Assembly: GCA_003021305.1 (NCBI GenBank)
Contig: PXQN01000083.1
Span: 1 to 32,309 of the forward strand
Reading direction: 5' to 3'
Length of the DNA stretch: 32,309 nt
From: Halobacteriales archaeon QH_10_67_22
GTDB taxonomy: Archaea; Halobacteriota; Halobacteria; Halobacteriales; Haloarculaceae
Below are positions 22,751 to 31,056 of this stretch, piece after piece. The notes under the pieces were generated by a model, which saw only the letters and a list, made by a program, of their open reading frames with translations, was not told the DNA's origin and ran no database searches. Numbering within the stretch: position 1 is the stretch's first letter; every line of letters begins with the position of its first letter. Made by a program: the position numbers and the translations under genes.

Positions 22751-23969
22751 TCAGAGCGTGACGACCCCCACTCCGAGGGCGAGGGTCCCGGCGGTGACGG
22801 CACCGGTACAGGTTGCCGCGAGATTCACCCCTTCGTTCTCGAGGAGGTCGCCCTCGAGCGTCGCACCGAGCACGCTGTCGACGGTCATGCCGACGAGACC
22901 GGCAGCGACGACGACGGCGCCGCCGGTCGTCGACATGCCCGGTTCGACCCGTTCGAAGGTCGTGACCAGGCGAGGATTGTCGAAGACGCCGCCGATCTCG
23001 CTGGCGATCGTGTCGGCCGTCGCGACCGCGATGGAGCCGGCGAACGCGAACAGAAAGAGCATCGACGGTAGCGTGGTGAGACTCGGACTGGCGGCGGCCG
23101 CGAGGACGGCCCCGAGGCCGGCAAGCGAGTTGGCGAGGACGTTCCCGCTCCCGCGGGCACCATCGTTCTCCTCGGCGATCCCGCGCTTGCGCTTGGTCTC
23201 GTAGCGGAACTTCGTCGCGACGCCACCGAGGGCGAAAAACGTGATGAGCATGATGAACCAGCCGTTGCCCCCGAGGACGAACGTGAGCAGGCCGAGCAAC
23301 ACGCCGGTGAGCATCCCCGGGAGCGACGCCGTCTTGAGCGCATACGACAGCGCCCCCAGCGCGACGGTCACGCCGAGCGCCACGGCGATCCGCGTCGTCG
23401 ACAGCGCCAGCGGCAGGTCGAAAAACAGCCACAGCAGGAGGCCGACCGACACCATCACGAGCGGGCGCGACCAGCGGCAGGGCGACCGTCGTTGTGAGGA
23501 CGGCCGTCGCGGCGTAGTGGCCCGCAGTGCCCGCGAAAAACCCCACGAGGACGAACCCCGCCGTGGCGAGGAAGGGACCGTCACGGACAGACCTGACGGC
23601 GTGGTCGCCGAGGTTACCCCACGAGAGCAACAGCACGGTCCCCACGTACACCGGCATGGGCAGGCCGAAACGGACGGCGAGCAGCGCCAGTCCCGCCGCG
23701 GCGAGGGCGAACCCGGCGAGGCCGTACAGGCGGCCGTCCCGGCGGTCGCCCGGGCGGGCGAACAGTTCGAACACGGCCCCCTCGTCGATGACGTACAGCG
23801 CCAGCGCGGCGACGACGATGAAGGGGCCAGGTGCGGCGACGGTCGCGACGGCCGTCGGCGTCGACGACGCGATCGCGGGCACCGACAGCGACAGGGTCCC
23901 GACGAGAGCGAACCCACCCGCTCGTCTGACTGTCGCGGTCACGATACCGGCGGTTTCCCCGAGAGCCAC
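22751..23969 (-). pseudogene. DUF92 (TIGR00297) membrane protein, frame broken in the middle
   Basis: The ATG at 23969 opens a multi-helix membrane protein (AGGFALVGTLSLSVPAIA..., RFGLPMPVYVGTVLLLSWGNLGDHAVRS, FLATAGFVLVGFFAGTAGHYAATAVLTTTVALPLVAP). At about 23455-23465 this frame turns to arginine-rich nonsense while a second frame takes over as LVMVSVGLLLWLFFDLPL and continues to the stop at 22751. The latter contains the DUF92 core (LPGMLTGVLLGLLTFVLGGNGWFIMLITFFALGGVATKFRYETKRKRGIAEENDGARGSGNVLANS). A short stretch seems missing at the join. Plant VTE6 of this family is a phytyl-phosphate kinase, so a polyprenyl-phosphate kinase role beside two cis-prenyltransferases is plausible but unproven. 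Confidence 0.8.
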
Positions 23970-24076
23970 TTACCCTTTCCGAACCCGCGTAGGCAACTCG
24001 CAACAACTACCACTCGGGGACGCTGCCGGGGTCACCGGCCCGGAGGGTTCGGGGTCCTCCGAGCGCGCAAGCGTGA

Positions 24077-24083
24077 GATTTAG
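24077..24083 (+). promoter_or_regulatory. TATA-like box of the degenerate cis-prenyltransferase gene
   Basis: GATTTAG lies 25-31 bases before the GTG at 24108. The spacing fits a leaderless transcript and supports the GTG start. Confidence 0.5.
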
Positions 24084-24107
24084 GGCCCGGCGACAGGTAT
24101 CCCGCCC

Positions 24108-24716
24108 GTGGGACTGTACGACCGGTATCTCGCCACTCGCCTGCGGTTCAGCGACGCCACGCTGCCGGCGGTCGTGGCGGTCGTCCTCACCGAGCGCGAC
24201 CTGCTGGAGCAGGGGGCCTACGCCACCCTCGAGGACTGTTTCGAGTGGGCGTTCGAGTTCGGGGCCGAGCAGGTCGTCGTCTACGTGAGCGTCCTGGACG
24301 AGGGGGTCGTCGGGACGCTCCGGGCGGAACTCGAACGCGTCGACGCCCCCCGGACGGTCGCGGTTCGGGGCCCCGACGACGACCGGCGGGCGGACGCGCC
24401 GATCCTCGTCAGCATCGGCCTGGGCGGGAAACACGAGTTCGCCACCGCCGTCCGCAACCTCGCGGGCGAGGTCGAGGCCGGAGAACTCGCCCCCGAGAAG
24501 ATAGACGAGGCCGACATCGAGCGCGAACTGGTCTTCCCGGTCGACCCGGACCTGGTCATCAAGACCGGGGCGGAACGGCTCTCGGATTTCATGATCTGGC
24601 AGTCGGTCTACTCCGAACTGTACTTCACCGACGTCAACTGGCGGGACTTCCGCAGACGCGAGTACCTGCGGGCGCTGCGGGACTACCAGAGCCGCCAGCG
24701 CCGCTTCGGCAGGTGA
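24108..24716 (+). CDS. divergent cis-prenyltransferase-family protein with C-terminal RxG motif
   Basis: A 202-residue protein from GTG 24108. Its C-terminal half follows the undecaprenyl diphosphate synthase pattern: DLVIKTGAERLSDFMIWQSVYSELYFTDVNWRDFRRREYLRALRDYQSRQRRFG, matching the substrate-binding and Mg-site region. It ends in R199-F200-G201, the RxG motif of homodimeric bacterial enzymes and of the eukaryotic accessory subunit NgBR/Nus1. The N-terminus lacks the catalytic DGNRR loop; AVVAVVLTERDLL stands in its place. So it is unlikely to be a catalyst alone. The canonical enzyme at 25442-26315 lacks RxG. The two may form a heterodimer as in eukaryotes; this is inference. It is divergent from the DUF92 gene across 138 bases. 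Confidence 0.8.
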   Translation: MGLYDRYLATRLRFSDATLPAVVAVVLTERDLLEQGAYATLEDCFEWAFEFGAEQVVVYVSVLDEGVVGTLRAELERVDAPRTVAVRGPDDDRRADAPILVSIGLGGKHEFATAVRNLAGEVEAGELAPEKIDEADIERELVFPVDPDLVIKTGAERLSDFMIWQSVYSELYFTDVNWRDFRRREYLRALRDYQSRQRRFGR

Positions 24717-24720
24717 CCCG

Positions 24721-25251
24721 TCAACCATCCGCGTCCGTGATGTCCCGCCCGTAGACGCGTTCGACGAACAGGAGTGCGACGAGGCCGATGATGATCACCG
24801 TGTAGGCAAGCGCCGCGAGGAGCGCGTCCTCGGTGGAGGCGTACTCGCCGGTCCGGAAGATGATCGCCTTGCGGACCATCGCGATAACCCCCGTGTAGAT
24901 GACCAGTCTGACGATCCGGCGGGTGTCGTTTTCCTCGGTGTAGGCGACGACCGTCTGATAGACCTCGACGATGATCAACAGGAGCAGGCCGGTGTCGATG
25001 AACCCGATAACCACGAGCGGGTCGGTGATACTGCCGCTCCGGATGGCGTCGACGATCTGGAGACCGAGGTCGACGACGCCGATGGCAAAGAGCAGGGCGA
25101 ACACTGACGCTGCGGCCAGTTCCACCGCGTGGACGAACCGTCTCGTCACGTCGGCGACGCGGTCGCCGAGGGTGCCGCTCCAGGTGCTCAGCGTGCCGCC
25201 CACGGCCCCGCCAGGGGACCCGGTCTCGCTCGCAGAACTGTCGTCTGACAT
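24721..25251 (-). CDS. PsiE-family (phosphate-starvation-inducible) membrane protein
   Basis: A 176-residue protein from the ATG at 25251. After an acidic, Ser/Gly-rich N-terminus of about 35 residues there are four membrane helices: AASVFALLFAIGVVDLGLQIV, PLVVIGFIDTGLLLLIIVEVYQTV, RIVRLVIYTGVIAMVRKAIIF and LLAALAYTVIIIGLVALLFVERV. The VEVYQTV and IARVRK/IAMVRKAII segments are characteristic of PsiE. The family's function is unknown; in E. coli it responds to phosphate starvation. It converges with the degenerate cis-prenyltransferase gene (4-base gap). The 190 bases upstream contain no gene. Confidence 0.88.
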   Translation of the reverse strand: MSDDSSASETGSPGGAVGGTLSTWSGTLGDRVADVTRRFVHAVELAAASVFALLFAIGVVDLGLQIVDAIRSGSITDPLVVIGFIDTGLLLLIIVEVYQTVVAYTEENDTRRIVRLVIYTGVIAMVRKAIIFRTGEYASTEDALLAALAYTVIIIGLVALLFVERVYGRDITDADG

Positions 25252-25441
25252 CGCAGTGGTCGGGCCGCTCGGGACCCACTACATTTCGGGGCGGTAGCCA
25301 CCTAAAAACAGTCCCAAACGAGAAGGGGTTGACGCATCGCCCATCCGGGCGCGCGGGTTTTCGGACTCTTCGCTGTCGGTCCGTGGCGATGGCCGCCGTT
25401 CCGGCGGGGTGGATAGTTTCGGGGCGGGACAACGGGCAGTA

Positions 25442-26315
25442 TCAGTCGGCAGTCGTCTCGAACTCGGATTCACTCTCTTCGAGCGCCCGGCGTTCGTTGC
25501 TCGGGAGCGCGTCGTTGAACCGGTCGAGGACCCGTCTGGCCTCGCTCACCTCGGCGGTTCCCAGGGCCCGGACGAGCGTGTACGCGCGGCGGGCACGGGT
25601 CTCGCGCCAGGACTCCTCCCGGCTCTGGTAGGTCCGGATAGACCGCAGGAAATCCACCTTCCGGAACTCCGGCCAGTAGGGCGTACAGAAGTAGGCGGCG
25701 GCCTCGTTGCCGTTGGCGTACCACGGCAGGAAGTTCGAGGTGCGTTCGTCCCCGCCTGTCCTGATGATGAGGTCGACGTCCCTGACGGGGCCATCGTAGA
25801 GGCGGTCCCCGACGGTCGCGGCGTCGATCTCCTCGGGGTCGAGCGTGCCCGCCTCGACGTCCGCCGCGACGGTCCAGATGCAACCGGTCGTAAGCGCTCG
25901 TGCGGCGTTGTGCGTAGTCGATGGCGTCCCTGACGCGGCCGGGGAGCTGGTGAGTCTCGCCGATGGCGCGGATGCGGACCTCCGAGTCGTGGACGCGGTC
26001 GGCGTCGGCGAACTCCCTGAGTTTTCCCTCGATGAGGTCGAACAGCGCCTCGCGCTCGTCGTCTGGCCGGTCGAAGTTCTCCGTCGAAAAGGCGTACAGT
26101 GTCAGCTCTTGAACCCCGAGTTCGTCACACCAGTCGAGCACCGCCTCGGTCGTCTCGGCGCCCGCACGGTGACCGTCGGTCGCCTCCCGGCCCTGCTGAC
26201 TCGCGTACCGGCGATTGCCGTCCTGGATCACCGCGACGTGGTCGGGCACCCCCGACAGTTCTGACTCCAGTAACCGCGTGTACACCCCATCGAACAGCGA
26301 ACGGAGACGCCCCAT
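25442..26315 (-). pseudogene. uppS: canonical cis-polyprenyl diphosphate synthase (UppS), broken mid-gene
   Basis: The ATG at 26315 gives the proper N-terminus: VPDHVAVIQDGNRRYASQQG with the catalytic D32, then GHRAGAETTEAVLDWCDELGVQELTLYAFSTENF. At about 25875-25885 (RLHL) the frame changes and about 19 codons are absent (the usual IAVAYGGR segment). The second frame then reads VAADVEAGT, DVDLIIRTGGDERTSNFLPWYANGNEAAAYF and FRKVDFLRSIRTYQSREESW to the stop at 25442. The enzyme makes the polyprenyl carrier for N-glycosylation and S-layer modification, so loss would be surprising; a sequence error is possible. The tail lacks the RxG motif, which the neighbouring divergent protein has. Confidence 0.88.
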
Positions 26316-26486
26316 GAGTCGGTCTGTATCAGCCCGCCGAAATGAGTCTTGTGTTTATGTACTGCCCGGGGTCCCCGTCCCCGGTGGCCAACCAAAGTGA
26401 TAGTGAAACATTACTTCTGTGACCGTCTGACGAAGAGATTTTGAAGCTGTAGGGTAAATCGACACTCGTCCCGGAGGCACGGGTAT

Positions 26487-27419
26487 ATGATAGAGTTCCG
26501 CGCGCCGGACGCGCCACCGACCGAACCTCCCGAACGTGACGGCGTGAAGGGGCTGGAGGGGGAGCCGCTCGTCGTCAGTATCAGTGACTTGCATGGCTAT
26601 CTCGGTGCGACCAGAAGCGCGCTCAAAACGGTGGGAGACCACGAGGACTACGACCCGCTCGTCGAGAGCGACGACGAGGGGCAACTCCACTGGGCCGGTG
26701 GCGACGAGTACGTCCTCGTATTAAATGGCGACCTGATCGACCGCGGGCCCGACAGCGAGGGCGTCATCGCACTCGTCGAACGACTGAGCCGCGAGGCGCC
26801 ACACGGACACGTCAGGGTGACGCTGGGCAACCACGAGTGGGGTGTCCTCTTTCCCGCGCTCGTCCACTGGGAGGAGTGGTACTCCAGCCAGCGGACCGAC
26901 GACGACCGACGCGGCCTGTGTGAGGCAGTGGCCAACGGTGACATCGTCGCGTGCTACGAAGGGTACAACTTCACGTACGCCCACGCCGGTCAGCCTACCC
27001 GCTACGAAGCGGGCCCGATCAACGACGAACTCGTCGCGGCGGCCGAACAGTTGGCGCCGGCCATCGGTACCGGAGACGACGACGCCGTCCAGCGGGACGT
27101 CATCGACGAGCACTGGCGAGTCCTCAGCATGGGCGAACAGGGCGGCCGCGGGTTCGGTGCCGGGATCGTGTGGCTCGATTTCAGGTATCTCCCCGGCGCG
27201 TCGTTGCCACAGGTCGTCGGCCACACCCGCCAGGAACAACCCGTCCAGAAGGGGAACGTCGTCTGCGAGAACGTGATCCGGTCGAACCAGACCAACCCCG
27301 GCGGTGAAGCGGTCCTCGTCGAGTCACCCGACTCGCTGCGGTCGCTCGAACGGACGTTCGACGGCGAGGTTCACACCAACGATTTCCAGGTCCCTGAAAC
27401 CGCACACGCCGACAACTGA
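26487..27419 (+). CDS. PPP-type metallophosphatase (Ser/Thr phosphatase or ApaH-like)
   Basis: A 310-residue protein from the ATG at 26487, with a GGAGG Shine-Dalgarno at 26473-26477. All binuclear-metal motifs of the PPP fold are seen: SDLHG (33-37), GDLIDRG (81-87), GNHE (114-117), then YAHAG and VVGHTRQEQP carrying the later metal histidines. Family members remove phosphate from proteins or cleave diadenosine tetraphosphate; which one applies cannot be told. The N-terminal 25 residues are Pro/Glu-rich and probably flexible. It is divergent from uppS. The next gene, a histidine kinase, converges on it. Confidence 0.9.
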   Translation: MIEFRAPDAPPTEPPERDGVKGLEGEPLVVSISDLHGYLGATRSALKTVGDHEDYDPLVESDDEGQLHWAGGDEYVLVLNGDLIDRGPDSEGVIALVERLSREAPHGHVRVTLGNHEWGVLFPALVHWEEWYSSQRTDDDRRGLCEAVANGDIVACYEGYNFTYAHAGQPTRYEAGPINDELVAAAEQLAPAIGTGDDDAVQRDVIDEHWRVLSMGEQGGRGFGAGIVWLDFRYLPGASLPQVVGHTRQEQPVQKGNVVCENVIRSNQTNPGGEAVLVESPDSLRSLERTFDGEVHTNDFQVPETAHADN

Positions 27420-27508
27420 CCGGCGTCATAGTGGTCGTTGTCGCGACGTACCGGGACGACCCCACGAATCCGTGCGGTCGATCCGGAAGGGACCGACAAT
27501 ACTCACTG

Positions 27509-29164
27509 TCAGACCCTCGCCGGTTCCACGAGTTCCGTTTCGACCTCCGAGACGACGATTCTGAGTCCGCCCTCGTAGCTGGTGTCGACCGTCGTCGCCC
27601 AGCCGTGGGCCCGCGCGAGCGTCTGGATATTCGGCAGGGTCACACCGGTCTCGGCGTGGGGAACTGCGCCGCCGTACTCGAAGAACGTCTCCGGGTCGGT
27701 GTCACCGTGCGGCGTGCCGTCGTCGGTGATCGCGAACCCCCCTTCGCGCAACGTAACCGTCACTGTCGATGCGTCGTTGTGGCTCGCGAACTCGAAGGCC
27801 ATCCCCAGCAGTTCCCGCAGACGGCCCCGGTCTGCCTTCAGGCTACCCCGTCCCTCGATCCGCAGCGACAGGTCGTCCCCGTCGTACCGGTCCCAGGCCT
27901 CCTCGACGGCGTCGCGAAAGGACACGTCCTCGGTGTCCTCCAGGGTCTGTCCGTACTGTGCCAGCGTCGAGAGGTCGTCAACGATCCGTTCCATCCGGTC
28001 TGCGGTCTCGGTCGCCGTCTCGAAGGACTCCCGGGCGAGGGCGGTGTCACCGTCCTCGACGGCGTCGCCCGCGATGACCACCCGACTCCGGACGATCTGG
28101 AGCGTGTTCCGGAGTTCGTGTCTGATCGCTGTCGCAAGCCCCTCCAGCTGGGCGTTCTGTCGTTGCAGTTCCCGCCGTTGCCGTTCGGTCCCCGTCACGT
28201 CGGCGAAGACGAGCACCTCCCCGATGGCGGTCCGTTCGAGGCTGAACGACGTGTTCTCGACGAAGAAATACCGCGTCGTGCCGTCGACCGAGCGCTCGAA
28301 GACGCCGTCGTCGCTGTCGGCTGCCGCCGCCGCGTCGGGCAACATTGCCGCCAGCCGCTGGCCGACCGACCCGACGAGTTCGGGAAACAGCCGACGAGCG
28401 CGGTCGTTGTAATCACGGATCCGACCCTCTCCGTCGAGGAAGACCAACGGGTCGTCGACATCGCCGGTGACCTGCACCGACAGGAACCGCTCCTCGAACA
28501 CGTACAGTACCGCGAGGGCGAACGCCGCGACGCCCAGCGGTTCGTGATTGATATCGAGCAGGAGGTCCGTCGTGTAGCCGATGATGTCGAGCACTGCCGG
28601 CAAGGCGGTGATTGCGACGACGATCCCCAGTGGGCGCGTGTTATAATCGGCCTCGAGGAACAGCTCGTACAGCATGAAAAACCCGACGGCCACGAGTGCG
28701 TAGGACAGTCCGGTGACGACCCAGTGGAACACGCCGTGTCGGACCGTCACGTGGACGAACGGCTCCTGGACCAGTCGCGTGTTGAAGTACAGTCCGTGGA
28801 CCGGGTTCGTGACCTTCACCGCGACGATGCTCAGATACGTCGCCGCGGCCAGTCGTCGGTAGCCCGTGGCCAGGTGGAACCGGCGTCCGGTGTAGGCCGA
28901 ACAGAAGTACAGCCAGGCGCCGACCGCCGCGAGACCCACGACCAGACTCACGACGTAGGCCCCGTAGACTACCGACTGCGGGCCGACGAAAAAGAGCAAC
29001 TCGAAGGCCGCCCAAGCGGCGGTGCAGACGAGGAGTCCGACCAGCCCCCGGCGGGTGTCGTCGTCCTCGATCGTCCGTGCTCTGGGGATCGTCGCCAGAC
29101 ACCCGACCGCCGCGACAGTGAACAGCAGTACGTTTCCAGCAAACGATAGCGAACCACCGAGCAT
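27509..29164 (-). CDS. 7TM-PAS sensor histidine kinase
   Basis: A 551-residue membrane sensor. The start is the ATG at 29164; a TTG just before is not needed. Seven hydrophobic helices fill residues 1-225 (LSFAGNVLLFTVAAVGCLATI ... PLGVAAFALAVLYVFEERF), matching the histidine-kinase N-terminal 7TM domain. A PAS domain follows (DDPLVFLDGEGRIRDYNDRARRLFPE, about 240-330), then the H-box AIRHELRN with H349 and a two-helix dimerisation unit. The ATPase domain is present but atypical (LLGMAFEFASHND; ITDDGTPHG; TGVTLPNIQTLARAHGW), as in many haloarchaeal kinases. The signal is unknown, and no response regulator is adjacent. The 298 bases upstream (29168-29465) contain no convincing gene. Confidence 0.9.
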   Translation of the reverse strand: MLGGSLSFAGNVLLFTVAAVGCLATIPRARTIEDDDTRRGLVGLLVCTAAWAAFELLFFVGPQSVVYGAYVVSLVVGLAAVGAWLYFCSAYTGRRFHLATGYRRLAAATYLSIVAVKVTNPVHGLYFNTRLVQEPFVHVTVRHGVFHWVVTGLSYALVAVGFFMLYELFLEADYNTRPLGIVVAITALPAVLDIIGYTTDLLLDINHEPLGVAAFALAVLYVFEERFLSVQVTGDVDDPLVFLDGEGRIRDYNDRARRLFPELVGSVGQRLAAMLPDAAAAADSDDGVFERSVDGTTRYFFVENTSFSLERTAIGEVLVFADVTGTERQRRELQRQNAQLEGLATAIRHELRNTLQIVRSRVVIAGDAVEDGDTALARESFETATETADRMERIVDDLSTLAQYGQTLEDTEDVSFRDAVEEAWDRYDGDDLSLRIEGRGSLKADRGRLRELLGMAFEFASHNDASTVTVTLREGGFAITDDGTPHGDTDPETFFEYGGAVPHAETGVTLPNIQTLARAHGWATTVDTSYEGGLRIVVSEVETELVEPARV

Positions 29165-29465
29165 CAATAGATAATTGCTTTCCAGCAGTATGAGTAGGGC
29201 GGGCCTTTACCAGACGTGATAACGACAGACCGTCTATCCGGCGCCGAGCACACGCCTTCCTGCCCGTGTCACCAAGACCCGCTGACGTTCACTGTCCTGC
29301 TCTGGGGCCCCTTCGGTCACGATTGCCGGCCCGTCGTGGCTCTTGTCCGTTTCGTCCACGCGCTCGTTTACTCGACTGTCACTGCCGCCACGACAGTCGG
29401 TCCTGAGACGGATGACGCCGACCTGACAGGACAAGCTTTGTAATGTCGTTCGACATGTCTCCAAC

Positions 29466-29900
29466 ATGTCCTCGCCGCCGGCCGACAGGTGTGGGTGCAC
29501 GTGGCCTCGGGACCACGATGAAAACGGCGTCCCGAGACAGGATAGTTGCTGCTGGCGGGAGACGGCGCCGAACGCGGACCGATGTGTCTGGCACGCCGAC
29601 ACCCAGACGGTCACGAAATCCGTCGAGCGACTCCGGACCTCCCGTGCGCCACGGTCGGTCCGTACGCGGAACGCGCCGTACGCGGAACTGCTCGACGGCG
29701 TGACCCTGGCTGGTCTCGACCTCGGGTCGCTCCGTGCGGTCACCGTCGACGGCGACTTCACTTTCGGCGGGGCCCAGGCCGGTGCCGTCGATAACGCCCC
29801 GCGTATCATGGATCTGGTCACGCCCGACGGCGTCACCCAGAGCGAGGCGCTGGAGTACGACGGCTCGACGCGGGCGACGCTCCCGTTCGTCCTGTTATAA
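29466..29900 (+). CDS. short protein with the zinc-binding head of pentapeptide-repeat proteins
   Basis: A 144-residue protein from the ATG at 29466. A TATA-like CTTTGTAAT lies 22-30 bases upstream. The N-terminal 45 residues (CGCTWPRDHDENG, CCWRE, DRCVWHAD) form a Cys/His-rich head seen in haloarchaeal pentapeptide-repeat proteins. The following NAPYAELLDGVTLAGLDLG is a short piece of A(D/N)LxG-type repeat. The expected long repeat solenoid is missing; the last 60 residues (AVTVDGDFTFGGAQAGAVDNAPRIMDL...) are unlike it. It may be a truncated or rearranged gene. It ends next to a hairpin cluster at the border of the restriction-modification island. Confidence 0.55.
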   Translation: MSSPPADRCGCTWPRDHDENGVPRQDSCCWRETAPNADRCVWHADTQTVTKSVERLRTSRAPRSVRTRNAPYAELLDGVTLAGLDLGSLRAVTVDGDFTFGGAQAGAVDNAPRIMDLVTPDGVTQSEALEYDGSTRATLPFVLL

Positions 29901-29901
29901 G

Positions 29902-30001
29902 TTTTTTCGAACGACCGAAGGCGAGGGTAGCGAGCGTTCGGCTTTTTTCGCCACCGTCAGAGCACCGCTCTGACGAGCCTTGCTTCGCTTCGCTCAGCAA
30001 G
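29902..30001. terminator. hairpin and T-tract cluster between convergent genes
   Basis: A T6 tract (29902-29907) directly follows the stop of the pentapeptide-type gene. CGAACG (29908-29913) pairs with CGTTCG (29935-29940), followed by a second T6 tract (29943-29948). Next, GTCAGAGC (29956-29963) pairs perfectly with GCTCTGAC (29967-29974). Then CTTGCT (29979-29984) pairs with AGCAAG (29996-30001). This serves as terminator for the forward gene and possibly for the restriction gene converging from the right. The rest, to 30080, shows no gene. Confidence 0.7.
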
Positions 30002-30080
30002 ACCACGTTTTTGCCGCGAGCGGTGCGCCGAAGGCGCTTTAGAGGTGAATCCATGAAGCGAGACCGATGGTATTTGATAT

Positions 30081-30997
30081 TCATAGATATCTTCGTTCGA
30101 TTTCGTCGACGACGGCCTCGAGCTCAGACAGTTCTGTCTTTAATTCGTCAAACGAATCCTGAACGAGGTCGTCGTCGTTGACTTCGTGGCCCACATCGTG
30201 AGTAGCACTGGCGAGGTCGACAACCTGCTGATTCAGCGCCGCGCGCAAGTCTGCGTTCGCTGTGAGATCCGAGATATCCGGTTTCTCACCTCTCAACCAT
30301 CTATCCTCGAACACATCTAAGATGATCTCAAGGAACTCTTGGTACTGGACGATATCACCTTTTTGTGGCGCAGGCGGTTCGGTCACTAGTCGGGTTTCGT
30401 GTTCATCGTCCAGGTTGGTGTGCTCGACTACGACACATCCAACGCCGTCGACATTGGGGCTTACTTTACCCTGTGCGCGGTCGATATCTCGGAAAATGTC
30501 GACAGTCTCTGCGACGAGATCGTCGATACGGTCATGTTCCGTGATGTCACCTTCGTCGCGGAGCGGCGACTTGAATCGGTGCGCGGCGTTGATGAGGAGG
30601 AGACCACCCGTCACAGCACCAGGGTAGTGGCTGTGCATGATGTCCGCGAAACTGTTGATATCTCGCTGTCGATTCCCGCGAGCCTAATAGCCAGCCATAC
30701 CTCCTCAGGTTCAGCCTCTACGATCGCCCGGTCTCCGCTGACTTCGATTTGTACGTCCCCTTTCGGTGGTCCGATAACCAGGTCTGTGTTCCACTTTGAA
30801 TCGCCCTCACCGACGGTGTAGTCCTCCTGAGAGACAATTTCGCCTTTACGGGCCGCTTCGCGGACTAACTCGCTTTCGTGGAGGATGTCATCGATGAAAT
30901 ACAGACAGGACGCGCTCCCGTGGGCAGGCGACCGAGGGTGATAACCGTTCTCGGCGAGCCACTCGACGATCTGCTCGTCGCCGTACTGGTGCGACAC
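30081..30997 (-). pseudogene. type II restriction endonuclease, broken at the likely catalytic motif
   Basis: The ATG at 30997 gives MSHQYGDEQIVEWLAENGYHPRSPAHGSASCLYFIDDIL..., then DLVIGPPKGDVQIEVSGDRAIVEAEPEEVWLAI. At about 30684-30689 the frame changes, and the second frame reads ARGNRQRDINSFADIMHSHYPGAVTGGLLLINAAHRFKSP to the stop at 30081. In related enzymes the residues between WLAI and KARxNRQRD carry a D/ExK metal motif (DAKGVMTEHGKA-like); here about 11-12 codons are absent. As read, the nuclease is dead. It follows the DNA methyltransferase by 59 bases in the same direction, forming an R-M pair. Codons are less GC-rich than in the core genes, suggesting transfer. Confidence 0.75.
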
Positions 30998-31056
30998 GCC
31001 GCTAGACTGGTCTATCAGGCATCATAAATCTAGGGCAAACGGAAGATAGAACGGCT

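Noticed and set aside
22311-23969. Apparent DUF92-acetyltransferase fusion protein of 552 residues
   Set aside because: The middle third is arginine-rich nonsense. The DUF92 end lies in another frame and stops at 22751, and the acetyltransferase has its own ATG at 22748.
27431-29149. Forward 572-codon frame antisense to the 7TM kinase
   Set aside because: Composition (Arg/Val/Gln-rich, no hydrophobic or motif pattern) is that of a GC-rich shadow frame; the reverse-strand kinase has clear domains.
29216-29443. 75-codon forward frame upstream of the pentapeptide-type gene
   Set aside because: No recognisable motif, atypical composition, and no promoter-like signal at its start.
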